DNA of 64,000 nucleotides. Source: Taudactylus pleione. Lineage: Eukaryota; Chordata; Amphibia; Anura; Myobatrachidae. This document shows positions 13,301 through 28,820 of the stretch, one piece after another (positions within the stretch are counted from its first letter, which is position 1; each line of letters opens with the position of its first letter). The stretch covers positions 124,001 to 188,000 of the forward strand of contig JAUIMM010002007.1 in assembly GCA_031769625.1 (NCBI GenBank), read 5' to 3'. Made by a program: the position numbers and the translations under genes. The notes beneath the pieces were generated by a model that saw only the letters and a list, made by a program, of their open reading frames with translations, did no database searches and had not been told where the DNA came from.

Positions 13301-16300
13301 CCTTAAATAAGATTTGCTGCGGTGACAAAAGTTGATTATGGTGCTTAATTTTGACACAGAACTCTCAAGAAAGAATTTACCCATATGAAAAATTCTGTAA
13401 GCCCCGGACCTTAAAAATCAGCCAAAAATTTTTTTCTTCAAAAATCCCCAAATTCTGCTTAAAACTTTCAGTAAAACTTAAAAAAGATTTGCTGCGGTGA
13501 CAGAAGTTAATTTTGGTGCTTAATTTTGACACAGAACCCTCCAGAAAGATATTTACCCATATGAAAAATTTTGAAAGACCCGGACCTTAAAAATCGGCCA
13601 AAAATTTTTTTCTTCAAAAATCCCCAAATTCTGCTTAAAACTTTCAGTAAACCTTAAAAAAGATTTGCTGCGGTGACAGAAGTTGATATTGGTGCTTAAT
13701 TCTGACACAGAACCCTCCAGAAAGATATTTACCCGTATGAAAATTCTGTAAGCCCCGGACCTTAAAAATCGGCCAAAATTTTTTTTCTTCAAAAATCCCC
13801 AAATTCTCCTTAAAACTTTCAGTAAACCTTAAAAAAGATTTGCTACGGTGACAGAAGTTAATTTTGGTGCTTAATTTTGACACAGAACCCTCCAGAAAGA
13901 TATTTACCCGTATGAAAAATTCTCTAAGCTCCGGACCTTAAAAATCGGCCAAAAATTTTTTTCTTCAAAAATCCCCAAATTCTGCTGAAAACTTTCAATA
14001 AACCTTAAAAAAGATTTGGTGCGGTGACAGAAGTTGATTTTGGTGCTTAATTTTGACACTGAACTCTCAAGAAAGAATTTACCCGTATGAAAAATTCTGT
14101 AAGCCCTGGACCTTAAAAATCAGCCAAAAAATGTTTTCTTCAAAAATCCCCAAATTCTGCTTAAAACTTTCAGTAAACCTTAAAAAAGATTTGCTGCGTT
14201 GACAGAAGTTGATTTTGGTGCTTAATTCTGACACAGAACCCTCCAGAAAGATATTTACCCGTATGAAAAATTCTGTAAGCCCCGGACCTTAAAAATCGGC
14301 CAAACATCTTTTTCTTCAAAAATCCCCAAATTCTGCTTAAAACTTTCAGTAAACCTTAAAAAAGATTTGGTGCGGTGACAATAGTTGATTTTGGTGCTTA
14401 ATTTTGACACAGAACTCTCAAGAAAGAATTTACCCGTATGAAAAATTCTGTAAGCCCCGGACCTTAAAAATCGGCCAAAAATTTTTTTCTTCAAAAATCC
14501 CCAAATTCTGCTAACAACTTTCAGTAAACCTTAAAAAAGATTTGGTGCGGTGACAGAAGTTGATTTTGGTGCTTAATTTTGACACAGAACTCTCAAAAAA
14601 GAATTTACCCGTATGAAAAATTCTGTAAGCCCCGCCCCTTAAAAATCGGCCAAAAATTTTTTTCTTCAAAAATCCCCAAATTCTGCTTAAAACTTTCAGT
14701 AAACCTTAAAAAAGATTTGCTGCGGTGACAAAAGTTGATTTTGGTGCTTAATTTTGACACTGAACCCTCCAGAAATATATTTACCAGTATGAAAAAATCT
14801 GTAAGCCCCGGACCTTAAAAATCGGCCAAAAATTTTTTTCTTCAAAAATCCCCAAATTCTGCTTAAAACTTTCAGTAAACCTTAAAAAAGATTTGCTGCG
14901 GTGACAGAAGTTGATTTTGGTGCTTAATTTTGACACAGAACCCTCCAGAAAGATATTTACCTGTATGAAAAATTCTGTAAGCCCCGGACCTTAAAAATCG
15001 GCCAAAAATTTTCTTCTTCAAAAATCCCCAAATTCTGCTGAAAACTTTCAGAAAACCTTAAAAAAGATTTGCTGCGGTGACAGAACTTGATTTTGGTGCT
15101 TAATATTGACACAGAACCCTCCAGAAAGATATTTACCCATATGAAAAATTCTGTAAGCCCCGGACCTTAAAAATTGGCCAAAAATTTTTTTCTTCAAAAA
15201 TCCCCAAATTCTGCTTAAAACTTTCAGTAAACCTTAAAAAAGATTTGCTGCAGTGACAGAAGTTGATTTTGGTGCTTAATTTTGACACAGAACCCTCCAG
15301 AAAGATATTTACACGTATGAAAAATTCTGTAAGCCCCAGACCTTAAAAATCGGGCAAAAATTTTTTTCTTCAAAAATCCCCAAATTCTGCTTAAAACTTT
15401 CAGTAAACCTTAAAAGAGATTTGCTGCGGTGACAAAAGTTGATTTTGGTGCTTAATTTTGACACAGAACCCTCCAGAAAGATATTTACCCGTATGAAAAA
15501 TTCTGTAAGCCCCGGACCTTAAAAATCGGCCAAAAATTTTTTTCTTCAAAAATCCCCAAATTCTGCTGAAAACTTTTAGAAAACCTTAAAAAAGATTTGC
15601 TGCGGTGACAGAAGTTGATTTTGGTGCTTAATTTTGACACAGAACCCTCCAGAAAGAAATTTACCCGTATGAAAAATTCGGTAAGCCCCGAACCTTAAAA
15701 ATCGGACAAAAATTTTTCTCTTCAAAAATCCCCAAATTCTGCTTAAAACTTTCAGTAAACCTTAAAAAAGATTTGCTGCGGTGACAGAAGTTGATTTTGG
15801 TGCTTAATTTTGACACAGAACCCTCCAGAAAGATATTTACCCATATGAAAAATTCTGTAAGAACCAGACCTTAAAAATCGGGCAAAAATTTTTTTCTTCA
15901 AAAATCCCCAAATTCTGCTTAAAACTTTCAGTAAACATTAAAAAAGATATGATGCGGTGACAAAAGTTGATTTTGGTGCTTAATTTTGACACAGAACCCT
16001 CCAGAAAGATATTTACCCGTATGAAAATTCTGTAAGCCCCGGACCTTAAAAATCGGCCAAAATTTTTTTTCTTCAAAAATCCCCAAATTCTCCTTAAAAC
16101 TTTCAATAAACCTTAAAAAAGATTTGCTGCGGTGACAGAAGTTGATTTTGGTGCTTAATTTTGACACAGAACCCTCCAGAAAGATATTTACCCGTATGAA
16201 AAATTCTGTAAGCTCCGGACCTTAAAAATCGGCCAAAAATTTTTTTCTTCAAAAATCCCCAAATTGTGATGAAAACTTTCAATAAACCCTAAAAAAGATT

Positions 16301-19300
16301 TGCTGCAGTGACAGAAGATGATTTTGGTGCTTAATTTTGACACAGAACCCTCCAGAAAGATATTTACCCATATGAAAAATTCTGTAAGCTCCGGACTTTA
16401 AAAATCGGGCAAAAATTTTTTTCTTCAAAAACCCCACATTCTGCTGAAAACTTTCAATAAACCTTAAAAAAGATTTGGTGCGGTGACAGAAGTTGATTTT
16501 GGTGCTTAATTTTGACACAGAACTCTCAAGAAAGCATTTACCCATATGAAAAATTCTGTAAGCCCTGGACCTTAAAAATCAGCCAAAAAATTTTTTCTTC
16601 AAAAATCCCCAAATTCTGCTTAAAACTTTCAGTAAACCTTAAATAAGATTTGCTGCGGTGACAAAAGTTGATTATGGTGTTTAATTTTGACACAGAACCC
16701 TCCAGAAAGATATTTACCTGTATGAAAAATTCTGTAAGCCCCGGACCTTAAAAATCAGCCAAAAAATTTTTTCTTCAAAAATCCCCAAATTCTCCTTAAA
16801 ACTTTCAGTAAACCTTAAAAAAGATTTGCTGCGGTGACAGAAGTTGATTTTGGTGTTTAATTTTGACACAGAACCCTCCAGAAAGATATTTACCTGTATG
16901 AAAAATTCTGTAAGCCCCGGACCTTAAAAATCGGCCAAAAATTTTTTTCTTCAAAAATCCCCAAATTCTGCTTAAAACTTTCAGAAAACCTTAAAAAAGA
17001 TTTGCTGCGGTGACAGAACTTGATTTTGGTGCTTAATATTGACACAGAACCCTCCAGAAAGATATTTACCCGTATGAAAAATTCTGTAAGCCCCGGACCT
17101 TAAAAATCGGCCAAAAATCTTTTTCTTCAAAAATCCCCAAATTCTGCTTAAAACTTTCAGTAAACCTTTAAAAAGATTTGGTGCGGTGACAATAGTTGAT
17201 TTTGGTGCTTAATTTTGACACAGAACTCTCAAGAAAGAATTTACCCGTATGAAAAATTCTGTAAGCCCCGGACCTTAAAAATCGGCCAAAAATTTTTTTC
17301 TTCAAAAATCCCCAAATTCTGCTAAAAACTTTCAGTAAACCTTAAAAAAGATTTGGTGCGGTGACAGAAGTTGATTTTGGTGCTTAATTTTGACACAGAA
17401 CTCTCAAGAAAGAATTTATCCGTATGAAAAATTCTGTAAGCCCCGCCCCTTAAAAATCGGCCAAAAATTTTTTTCTTCAAAAATCCCCAAATTCTGCTTA
17501 AAACTTTCAGTAAACCTTAAAAAAGATTTGCTGCGGTGACAAAAGTTGATTTTGGTGCTTAATTTTGACACTGAACCCTCCAGAAATATATTTACCAGTA
17601 TGAAAAAATCTGTAAGCCCCGGACCTTAAAAATCGGCCAAAAATTTTCTTCTTCAAAAATCCCCAAATTCTGCTGAAAACTTTCAGAAAACCTTAAATAA
17701 GATTTGCTGCGGTGACAAAAGTTGATTATGGTGCTTAATTTTGACACAGAACTCTCAAGAAAGAATTTACCCATATGAAAAATTCTGTAAGCCCCGTACC
17801 TTAAAAATCAGCCAAAAATTTTTTTCTTCAAAAATCCCCAAATTCTGCTTAAAACTTTCAGTAAAACTTAAAAAAGATTTGCTGCGGTGACAGAAGTTAA
17901 TTTTGGTGCTTAATTTTGACACAGAACCCTCCAGAAAGATATTTACCCGTATGAAAAATTTTGAAAGCCCCGGACCTTAAAAATCGGCCAAAAATTTTTT
18001 TCTTCAAAAATCCCCAAATTCTGCTTAAAACTTTCAGTAAACCTTAAAAAAGATTTGCTGTGGTGACAGAGGTTGATATTGGTGCTTAATTCTGACACAG
18101 AACCCTCCAGAAAGATATTTACCCGTATGAAAATTCTGTAAGCCCCGGACCTTAAAAATCGTCCAAAATTTTTTTTCTTCAAAAATCCCCAAATTCTCCT
18201 TAAAACTTTCAGTAAACCTTAAAAAAGATTTGCTGCGGTGACAGAAGTTGATTTTGGTGTTTAATTTTGACACAGAACCCTCCAGAAAGATATTTACCTG
18301 TATGAAAAATTCTGTAAGCCCCGGACCTTAAAAATCGGCCAAAAATTTTTTTCTTCAAAAATCCCCAAATTCTGCTGAAAACTTTCAGAAAACCTTAAAA
18401 AAGATTTGCTGCGGTGACAGAACTTGATTTTGGTGCTTAATATTGACACAGAACCCTCCAGAAAGATATTTACCCGTATGAAAAATTCTGTAAGCCCCGG
18501 ACCTTAAAAATCGGCCAAAAATCTTTTTCTTCAAAAATCCCCAAATTCTGCTTAAAACTTTCAGTAAACCTTTAAAAAGATTTGGTGCGGTGACAATAGT
18601 TGATTTTGGTGCTTAATTTTGACACAGAACTCTCAAGAAAGAATTTACCCGTATGAAAAATTCTGTAAGCCCCGGACCTTAAAAATCGGCCAAAAAATTT
18701 TTTCTTCAAAATTCACCAAATTCTGCTGAAAACTTTCAATAAAACTTAAAAAAGATTTGGTGCGGTGACAGAAGTTGATTTTGGTGCTTAATTTTGACAC
18801 AGAACCCTCCAGAAAGATATTTACCCGTATGAAAAATTCTGTAAGCCCCGGACCTTAAAAATCGGCCAAAATTTTTTTTCTTCAAAAATCCCCAAATTCT
18901 GCTTAAAACTTTCAGAAAACCTTAAAAAAGATTTGCTGCGGTGACAGAAGTTGATTTTGGTGCTTAATTTTGACACAGAACCCTCCAGAAAGATATTTAC
19001 CCATATGAAAAATTCTGTAAGCCCCGGACCTTAAAAATCGGCCAAAATTTTTTTTCTTCAAAAATCCCCAAATTCTGCTTAAAACTTTCAGTAAACATTA
19101 AAAAAGATTTGCTGCAGTGACAAAAGTTGATTTTGGTGCTTAATTTTGACACAGAACTCTCAAGAAAGAATTTACCCGTATGAAAAATTCTGTAAGCCCC
19201 GGACCTTAAAAATCAGCCAAAAATTTTTTTCTTCAAAAATCCCCAAATTCTGCTTAAAACTTTCAGTAAAACTTAAAAAAGATTTGCTCCGGTGACAGAA

Positions 19301-19689
19301 GTTAATTTTGGTGCTTAAGTTTGACACAGAACCCTCCAGAAAGATATTTACCCGTATGAAAATTCTGTAAGCCCCGGACCTTAAAAATCAGCCAAAATTT
19401 TTTTTCTTCAAAAATCCCCAAATTCTCCTTAAAACTTTCAATAAACCTTAAAAAATATTTGCTGCGGTGACAGAAGTTGATTTTGGTGCTTAATTTTGAC
19501 ACAGAACCCTCCAGAAAGATATTTACCCGTATGAAAAATTCTGTAAGCTCCGGACCTTAAAAATCGGCCAAAAATTTTTTTCTTCAAAAATCCCCAAATT
19601 GTGATGAAAACTTTCAATAAACCTTAAAAAAGATTTGCTGCAGTGACAGAAGTTGATTTTGGTGCTTAATTTTGACACAGAACCCTCCA

Positions 19690-22600
19690 GAAAGTTATTT
19701 ACCCATATGAAAAATTCTGTAAGCTCCGGACCTTAAAAATCGGGCAAAAATTTTTTTCTTCAAAAACCCCACATTCTGCTGAAAACTTTCAATAAACCTT
19801 AAAAAAGATTTGGTGCGGTGACAGAAGTTGATTTTGGTGCTTAATTTTGACACAGAACTCTCAAGAAAGCATTTACCCGTATGAAAAATTCTGTAAGCCC
19901 TGGACCTTAAAAATCAGCCAAAAATTTTTTTCTTCAAAAATCCCCAAATTCTGCTTAAAACTTTCAGTAAACCTTAAATAAGATTTGCTGCGGTGACAAA
20001 AGTTGATTATGGTGCTTAATTTTGACACAGAACTCTCAAGAAAGAATTTACCCATATGAAAAATTCTGTAAGCCCCGGACCTTAAAAATCAGCCAAAAAT
20101 TTTTTTCTTCAAAAATCCCCAAATTCTGCTTAAAACTTTCAGTAAAACTTAAAAAAGATTTGCTGCGGTGACAGAAGTTAATTTTGGTGCTTAATTTTGA
20201 CACAGAACCCTCCAGAAAGATATTTACCCGTATGAAAAATTTTGATAGCCCCGGACCTTAAAAATCGGGCAAAAATTTTTTTCTTCAAAAATCCCCAAAT
20301 TCTGCTTAAAACTTTCAGTAAACCTTAAAAAAGATTTGCTGCGGTGACAGAAGTTGATATTGGTGCTTAATTCTGACACAGAACCCTCCAGAAAGATATT
20401 TACCCGTATGAAAATTCTGTAAGCCCCGGACCTTAAAAATCGGCCAAAATTTTTTTTCTTCAAAAATCCCCAAATTCTCCTTAAAACTTTCAGTAAACCT
20501 TAAAAAAGATTTGCTGCGGTGACAGAAGTTGATTTTGGTGTTTAATTTTGACACAGAACCCTCCAGAAAGATATTTACCTGTATGAAAAATTCTGTAAGC
20601 CCCGGACCTTAAAAATCGGCCAAAAATTTTTTTCTTCAAAAATCCCCAAATTCTGCTGAAAACTTTCAGAAAACCTTAAAAAAGATTTGCTGCGGTGACA
20701 GAACTTGATTTTGGTGCTTAATATTGACACAGAACCCTCCAGAAAGATATTTACCCATATGAAAAATTCTGTAAGCCCCGGACCTTAAAAATTGGCCAAA
20801 AAATTTTTTCTTCAAAAATCCCCAAATTCTGCTTAAAACTTTCAGTAAACCTTAAAAAAGATTTGCTGCGGTGACAGAATTTGAGTTTGGTGCTTAATTT
20901 TGACATAGAACCATCCAGAAAGATATTTACCCATATGAAAAATTCTTTAAGCCCTGGACCTTAAACATCGGACAAAAATTTTTCTCTTCAAAAATCCCCA
21001 AATTCTGCTTAAAACTTTCAGTAAACCTTAAAAAAGATTTGCTACGGTGACAGAAGTTAATTTTGGTGCTTAATTTTGACACAGAACCCTCCAGAAAGAT
21101 ATTTACCCGTATGAAAAATTCTCTAAGCTCCGGACCTTAAAAATCGGCCAAAAATTTTTTTCTTCAAAAATCCCCAAATTCTGCTGAAAACTTTCAATAA
21201 ACCTTAAAAAAGATTTGGTGCGGTGACAGAAGTTGATTTTGGTGCTTAATTTTGACACTGAACTCTCAAGAAAGAATTTACCCGTATGAAAAATTCTGTA
21301 AGCCCTGGACCTTAAAAATCAGCCAAAAAATGTTTTCTTCAAAAATCCCCAAATTCTGCTTAAAACTTTCAGTAAACCTTAAAAAAGATTTGCTGCGTTG
21401 ACAGAAGTTGATTTTGGTGCTTAATTCTGACACAGAACCCTCCAGAAAGATATTTACCCGTATGAAAAATTCTGTAAGCCCCGGACCTTAAAAATCGGCC
21501 AAACATCTTTTTCTTCAAAAATCCCCAAATTCTGCTTAAAACTTTCAGTAAACCTTAAAAAAGATTTGGTGCGGTGACAATAGTTGATTTTGGTGCTTAA
21601 TTTTGACACAGAACTCTCAAGAAAGAATTTACCCGTATGAAAAATTCTGTAAGCCCCGGACCTTAAAAATCGGCCAAAAATTTTTTTCTTCAAAAATCCC
21701 CAAATTCTGCTAACAACTTTCAGTAAACCTTAAAAAAGATTTGGTGCGGTGACAGAAGTTGATTTTGGTGCTTAATTTTGACACAGAACTCTCAAAAAAG
21801 AATTTACCCGTATGAAAAATTCTGTAAGCCCCGCCCCTTAAAAATCGGCCAAAAATTTTTTTCTTCAAAAATCCCCAAATTCTGCTTAAAACTTTCAGTA
21901 AACCTTAAAAAAGATTTGCTGCGGTGACAAAAGTTGATTTTGGTGCTTAATTTTGACACTGAACCCTCCAGAAATATATTTACCAGTATGAAAAAATCTG
22001 TAAGCCCCGGACCTTAAAAATCGGCCAAAAATTTTTTTCTTCAAAAATCCCCAAATTCTGCTTAAAACTTTCAGTAAACCTTAAAAAAGATTTGCTGCGG
22101 TGACAGAAGTTGATTTTGGTGCTTAATTTTGACACAGAACCCTCCAGAAAGATATTTACCTGTATGAAAAATTCTGTAAGCCCCGGACCTTAAAAATCGG
22201 CCAAAAATTTTCTTCTTCAAAAATCCCCAAATTCTGCTGAAAACTTTCAGAAAACCTTAAAAAAGATTTGCTGCGGTGACAGAACTTGATTTTGGTGCTT
22301 AATATTGACACAGAACCCTCCAGAAAGATATTTACCCATATGAAAAATTCTGTAAGCCCCGGACCTTAAAAATTGGCCAAAAATTTTTTTCTTCAAAAAT
22401 CCCCAAATTCTGCTTAAAACTTTCAGTAAACCTTAAAAAAGATTTGCTGCAGTGACAGAAGTTGATTTTGGTGCTTAATTTTGACACAGAACCCTCCAGA
22501 AAGATATTTACCCGTATGAAAAATTCTGTAAGCCCCAGACCTTAAAAATCGGGCAAAAATTTTTTTCTTCAAAAATCCCCAAATTCTGCTTAAAACTTTC

Positions 22601-25600
22601 AGTAAACCTTAAAAGAGATTTGCTGCGGTGACAAAAGTTGATTTTGGTGCTTAATTTTGACACAGAACCCTCCAGAAAGATATTTACCCGTATGAAAAAT
22701 TCTGTAAGCCCCGGACCTTAAAAATCGGCCAAAAATTTTTTTCTTCAAAAATCCCCAAATTCTGCTGAAAACTTTTAGAAAACCTTAAAAAAGATTTGCT
22801 GCGGTGACAGAAGTTGATTTTGGTGCTTAATTTTGACACAGAACCCTCCAGAAAGATATTTACCCATATGAAAAATTCTGTAAGCCCCAGACCTTAAAAA
22901 TCGGGCAAAAATTTTTTTCTTCAAAAATCCCCAAATTCTGCTTAAAACTTTCAGTAAACATTAAAAAAGATATGATGCGGTGACAAAAGTTGATTTTGGT
23001 GCTTAATTTTGACACAGAACCCTCCAGAAAGATATTTACCCGTATGAAAATTCTGTAAGCCCCGGACCTTAAAAATCGGCCAAAATTTTTTTTCTTCAAA
23101 AATCCCCAAATTCTCCTTAAAACTTTCAATAAACCTTAAAAAAGATTTGCTGCGGTGACAGAAGTTGATTTTGGTGCTTAATTTTGACACAGAACCCTCC
23201 AGAAAGATATTTACCCGTATGAAAAATTCTCTAAGCTCCGGACCTTAAAAATCGGCCAAAAATTTTTTTCTTCAAAAATCCCCAAATTGTGATGAAAACT
23301 TTCAATAAACCTTAAAAAAGATTTGCTGCAGTGACAGAAGTTGATTTTGGTGCTTAATTTTGACACAGAACCCTCCAGAAAGATATTTACCCATATGAAA
23401 AATTCTGTAAGCTCCGGACTTTAAAAATCGGGCAAAAATTTTTTTCTTCAAAAACCCCACATTCTGCTGAAAACTTTCAATAAACCTTAAAAAAGATTTG
23501 GTGCGGTGACAGAAGTTGATTTTGGTGCTTAATTTTGACACAGAACTCTCAAGAAAGCATTTACCCGTATGAAAAATTCTGTAAGCCCTGGACCTTAAAA
23601 ATCAGCCAAAAAATTTTTTCTTCAAAAATCCCCAAATTTTGCTTAAAACTTTCAGTAAACCTTAAATAAGATTTGCTGCGGTGACAAAAGTTGATTATGG
23701 TGCTTAATTTTGACACAGAACTCTCAAGAAAGAATTTACCCATATGAAAAATTCTGTAAGCCCCGTACCTTAAAAATCAGCCAAAAATTTTTTTCTTCAA
23801 AAATCCCCAAATTCTGCTTAAAACTTTCAGTAAAACTTAAAAAAGATTTGCTGCGGTGACAGAAGTTAATTTTGGTGCTTAATTTTGACACAGAACCCTC
23901 CAGAAAGATATTTACCCATATGAAAAATTTTGAAAGCCCCGGACCTTAAAAATCGGCCAAAAATTTTTTTCTTCAAAAATCCCCAAATTCTGCTTAAAAC
24001 TTTCAGTAAACCTTAAAAAAGATTTGCTGCGGTGACAGAGGTTGATATTGGTGCTTAATTCTGACACAGAACCCTCCAGAAAGATATTTACCCGTATGAA
24101 AATTCTGTAAGCCCCGGACCTTAAAAATCGGCCAAAATTTTTTTTCTTCAAAAATCCCCAAATTCTCCTTAAAACTTTCAGTAAACCTTAAAAAAGATTT
24201 GCTGCGGTGACAGAAGTTGATTTTGGTGTTTAATTTTGACACAGAACCCTCCAGAAAGATATTTACCTGTATGAAAAATTCTGTAAGCCCCGGACCTTAA
24301 AAATCGGCCAAAAATTTTTTTCTTCAAAAATCCCCAAATTCTGCTTAAAACTTTCAGAAAACCTTAAAAAAGATTTGCTGCGGTGACAGAACTTGATTTT
24401 GGTGCTTAATATTGACACAGAACCCTCCAGAAAGATATTTACCCGTATGAAAAATTCTGTAAGCCCCGGACCTTAAAAATCGGCCAAAAATCTTTTTCTT
24501 CAAAAATCCCCAAATTCTGCTTAAAACTTTCAGTAAACCTTTAAAAAGATTTGGTGCGGTGACAATAGTTGATTTTGGTGCTTAATTTTGACACAGAACT
24601 CTCAAGAAAGAATTTACCCGTATGAAAAATTCTGTAAGCCCCGGACCTTAAAAATCGGCCAAAAATTTTTTTCTTCAAAAATCCCCAAATTCTGCTAAAA
24701 ACTTTCAGTAAACCTTAAAAAAGATTTGGTGCGGTGACAGAAGTTGATTTTGGTGCTTAATTTTGACACAGAACTCTCAAGAAAGAGTTTATCCGTATGA
24801 AAAATTCTGTAAGCCCCGCCCCTTAAAAATCGGCCAAAAATTTTTTTCTTCAAAAATCCCCAAATTCTGCTTAAAACTTTCAGTAAACCTTAAAAAAGAT
24901 TTGCTGCGGTGACAAAAGTTGATTTTGGTGCTTAATTTTGACACTGAACCCTCCAGAAATATATTTACCAGTATGAAAAAATCTGTAAGCCCCGGACCTT
25001 AAAAATCGGCCAAAAATTTTCTTCTTCAAAAATCCCCAAATTCTGCTGAAAACTTTCAGAAAACCTTAAATAAGATTTGCTGCGGTGACAAAAGTTGATT
25101 ATGGTGCTTAATTTTGACACAGAACTCTCAAGAAAGAATTTACCCATATGAAAAATTCTGTAAGCCCCGTACCTTAAAAATCAGCCAAAAATTTTTTTCT
25201 TCAAAAATCCCCAAATTCTGCTTAAAACTTTCAGTAAAACTTAAAAAAGATTTGCTGCGGTGACAGAAGTTAATTTTGGTGCTTAATTTTGACACAGAAC
25301 CCTCCAGAAAGATATTTACCCGTATGAAAAATTTTGAAAGCCCCGGACCTTAAAAATCGGCCAAAAATTTTTTTCTTCAAAAATCCCCAAATTCTGCTTA
25401 AAACTTTCAGTAAACCTTAAAAAAGATTTGCTGCGGTGACAGAGGTTGATATTGGTGCTTAATTCTGACACAGAACCCTCCAGAAAGATATTTACCCGTA
25501 TGAAAATTCTGTAAGCCCCGGACCTTAAAAATCGGCCAAAAATCTTTTTCTTCAAAAATCCCCAAATTCTGCTTAAAACTTTCAGTAAACCTTTAAAAAG

Positions 25601-28600
25601 ATTTGGTGCGGTGACAATAGTTGATTTTGGTGCTTAATTTTGACACAGAACTCTCAAGAAAGAATTTACCCGTATGAAAAATTCTGTAAGCCCCGGACCT
25701 TAAAAATCGGCCAAAAATTTTTTTCTTCAAAAATCCCCAAATTCTGCTAAAAACTTTCAGTAAACCTTAAAAAAGATTTGGTGCGGTGACAGAAGTTGAT
25801 TTTGGTGCTTAATTTTGACACAGAACTCTCAAGAAAGAATTTATCCGTATGAAAAATTCTGTAAGCCCCGCCCCTTAAAAATCGGCCAAAAATTTTTTTC
25901 TTCAAAAATCCCCAAATTCTGCTTAAAACTTTCAGTAAACCTTAAAAAAGATTTGCTGCGGTGACAAAAGTTGATTTTGGTGCTTAATTTTGACACTGAA
26001 CCCTCCAGAAATATATTTACCAGTATGAAAAAATCTGTAAGCCCCGGACCTTAAAAATCGGCCAAAAATTTTCTTCTTCAAAAATCCCCAAATTCTGCTG
26101 AAAACTTTCAGAAAACCTTAAATAAGATTTGCTGCGGTGACAAAAGTTGATTATGGTGCTTAATTTTGACACAGAACTCTCAAGAAAGAATTTACCCATA
26201 TGAAAAATTCTGTAAGCCCCGTACCTTAAAAATCAGCCAAAAATTTTTTTCTTCAAAAATCCCCAAATTCTGCTTAAAACTTTCAGTAAAACTTAAAAAA
26301 GATTTGCTGCGGTGACAGAAGTTAATTTTGGTGCTTAATTTTGACACAGAACCCTCCAGAAAGATATTTACCCGTATGAAAAATTTTGAAAGCCCCGGAC
26401 CTTAAAAATCGGCCAAAAATTTTTTTCTTCAAAAATCCCCAAATTCTGCTTAAAACTTTCAGTAAACCTTAAAAAAGATTTGCTGCGGTGACAGAGGTTG
26501 ATATTGGTGCTTAATTCTGACACAGAACCCTCCAGAAAGATATTTACCCGTATGAAAATTCTGTAAGCCCCGGACCTTAAAAATCGGCCAAAATTTTTTT
26601 TCTTCAAAAATCCCCAAATTCTCCTTAAAACTTTCAGTAAACCTTAAAAAAGATTTGCTGCGGTGACAGAAGTTGATTTTGGTGTTTAATTTTGACACAG
26701 AACCCTCCAGAAAGATATTTACCTGTATGAAAAATTCTGTAAGCCCCGGACCTTAAAAATCGGCCAAAAATTTTTTTCTTCAAAAATCCCCAAATTCTGC
26801 TGAAAACTTTCAGAAAACCTTAAAAAAGATTTGCTGCGGTGACAGAACTTGATTTTGGTGCTTAATATTGACACAGAACCCTCCAGAAAGATATTTACCC
26901 GTATGAAAAATTTTGTAAGCCCCGGACCTTAAAAATCGGCCAAAAATTTTTTTCTTCAAAAATCCCCAAATTCTGCTAAAAACTTTCAGTAAACCTTAAA
27001 AAAGATTTGGTGCGGTGACAGAAGTTGATTTTGGTGCTTAATTTTGACACAGAACTCTCAAGAAAGAATTTATCCGTATGAAAAATTCTGTAAGCCCCGC
27101 CCCTTAAAAATCGGCCAAAAATTTTTTTCTTCAAAAATCCCCAAATTCTGCTTAAAACTTTCAGTAAACCTTAAAAAAGATTTGCTGCGGTGACAAAAGT
27201 TGATTTTGGTGCTTAATTTTGACACTGAACCCTCCAGAAATATATTTACCAGTATGAAAAAATCTGTAATCCCCGGACCTTAAAAATCGGCCAAAAATTT
27301 TTTTCTTCAAAAATCCCCAAATTCTGCTTAAAACTTTCAGTAAACCTTAAAAAAGATTTGCTGCGGTGACAGAAGTTGATTTTGGTGCTTAATTTTGACA
27401 CAGAACCCTCCAGAAAGATATTTACCTGTATGAAAAATTCTGTAAGCCCCGGACCTTAAAAATCGGCCAAAAATTTTCTTCTTCAAAAATCCCCAAATTC
27501 TGCTGAAAACTTTCAGAAAACCTTAAAAAAGATTTGCTGCGGTGACAGAACTTGATTTTGGTGCTTAATATTGACACAGAACCCTCCAGAAAGATATTTA
27601 CCCATATGAAAAATTCTGTAAGCCCCGGACCTTAAAAATTGGCCAAAAATTTTTTTCTTCAAAAATCCCCAAATTCTGCTTAAAACTTTCAGTAAACCTT
27701 AAAAAAGATTTGCTGCAGTGACAGAAGTTGATTTTGGTGCTTAATTTTGACACAGAACCCTCCAGAAAGATATTTACCCGTATGAAAAATTCTGTAAGCC
27801 CCAGACCTTAAAAATCGGGCAAAAATTTTTTTCTTCAAAAATCCCCAAATTCTGCTTAAAACTTTCAGTAAACCTTAAAAGAGATTTGCTGCGGTGACAA
27901 AAGTTGATTTTGGTGCTTAATTTTGACACAGAACCCTCCAGAAAGATATTTACCCATATGAAAAATTCTGTAAGCCCCGGACCTTAAAAATCGGCCAAAA
28001 ATTTTTTTCTTCAAAAATCCCCAAATTCTGCTGAAAACTTTTAGAAAACCTTAAAAAAGATTTGCTGCGGTGACAGAAGTTGATTTTGGTGCTTAATTTT
28101 GACACAGAACCCTCCAGAAAGAAATTTACCCATATGAAAAATTCGGTAAGCCCCGGACCTTAAAAATCGGACAAAAATTTTTCTCTTCAAAAATCCCCAA
28201 ATTCTGCTTAAAACTTTCAGTAAACCTTAAAAAAGATTTGCTGCAGTGACAGAAGTTGATTTTGGTGCTTAATTTTGACACAGAACCCTCCAGAAAGATA
28301 TTTACCCGTATGAAAAATTCTGTAAGCCCCAGACCTTAAAAATCGGGCAAAAATTTTTTTCTTCAAAAATCCCCAAATTCTGCTTAAAACTTTCAGTAAA
28401 CATTAAAAAAGATATGATGCGGTGACAGAAGTTGATTTTGGTGCTTAATTTTGACACAGAACCCTCCAGAAAGATATTTACCCATATGAAAAATTCTGTA
28501 AGCCCCAGACCTTAAAAATCGGGCAAAAATTTTTTTCTTCAAAAATCCCCAAATTCTGCTTAAAACTTTCAGTAAACATTAAAAAAGATATGATGCGGTG

Positions 28601-28820
28601 ACAAAAGTTGATTTTGGTGCTTTATTTTGACACAGAACCCTCCAGAAAGATATTTACCCATATGAAAAATTCTGTAAGCTCTGGTCCTTAAAAATCGGCC
28701 AAAATTTTTTTTCTTCAAAAATCCCCAAATTCTCCTTAAAACTTTCAGTAAACCTTAAAAAAGATTTGCTGCGGTGACAGAAGTTGATTTTGGTGCTTTA
28801 TTTTGACACAGAACCCTCCA
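19690..28820. repeat. Large higher-order satellite unit A (~9.13 kb, about 52 monomers)
   Basis: The variant series in this block is repeated immediately downstream in 28821-37598. The segment 19690-22430 matches at offset 9,131, 22959-26900 at offset 8,603, and 26930-28820 at offset 8,778. The offset changes equal three monomers missing from the downstream copy and one monomer missing from this copy. The block opens with a rare AGAAAGTTATTTACCC variant that also opens the second unit. A partial relative lies at about 12022-16620, starting 6,670 bp upstream of 18692. Confidence 0.75.
24360..26470. repeat. Six-monomer (1,052 bp) higher-order repeat, two tandem copies
   Basis: Variant monomers recur at a spacing of exactly 1,052 bp: the ACCAGTATGAAAAAATCTG monomer at about 24,965 and 26,017, and the TATGAAAAATTTTGAAAG monomer at about 25,320 and 26,372. 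1,052 bp is six monomers. Two further copies with the same spacing occur at about 33.0-35.1 kb inside unit A', and a single relative lies at about 17.0-18.2 kb. Confidence 0.78.
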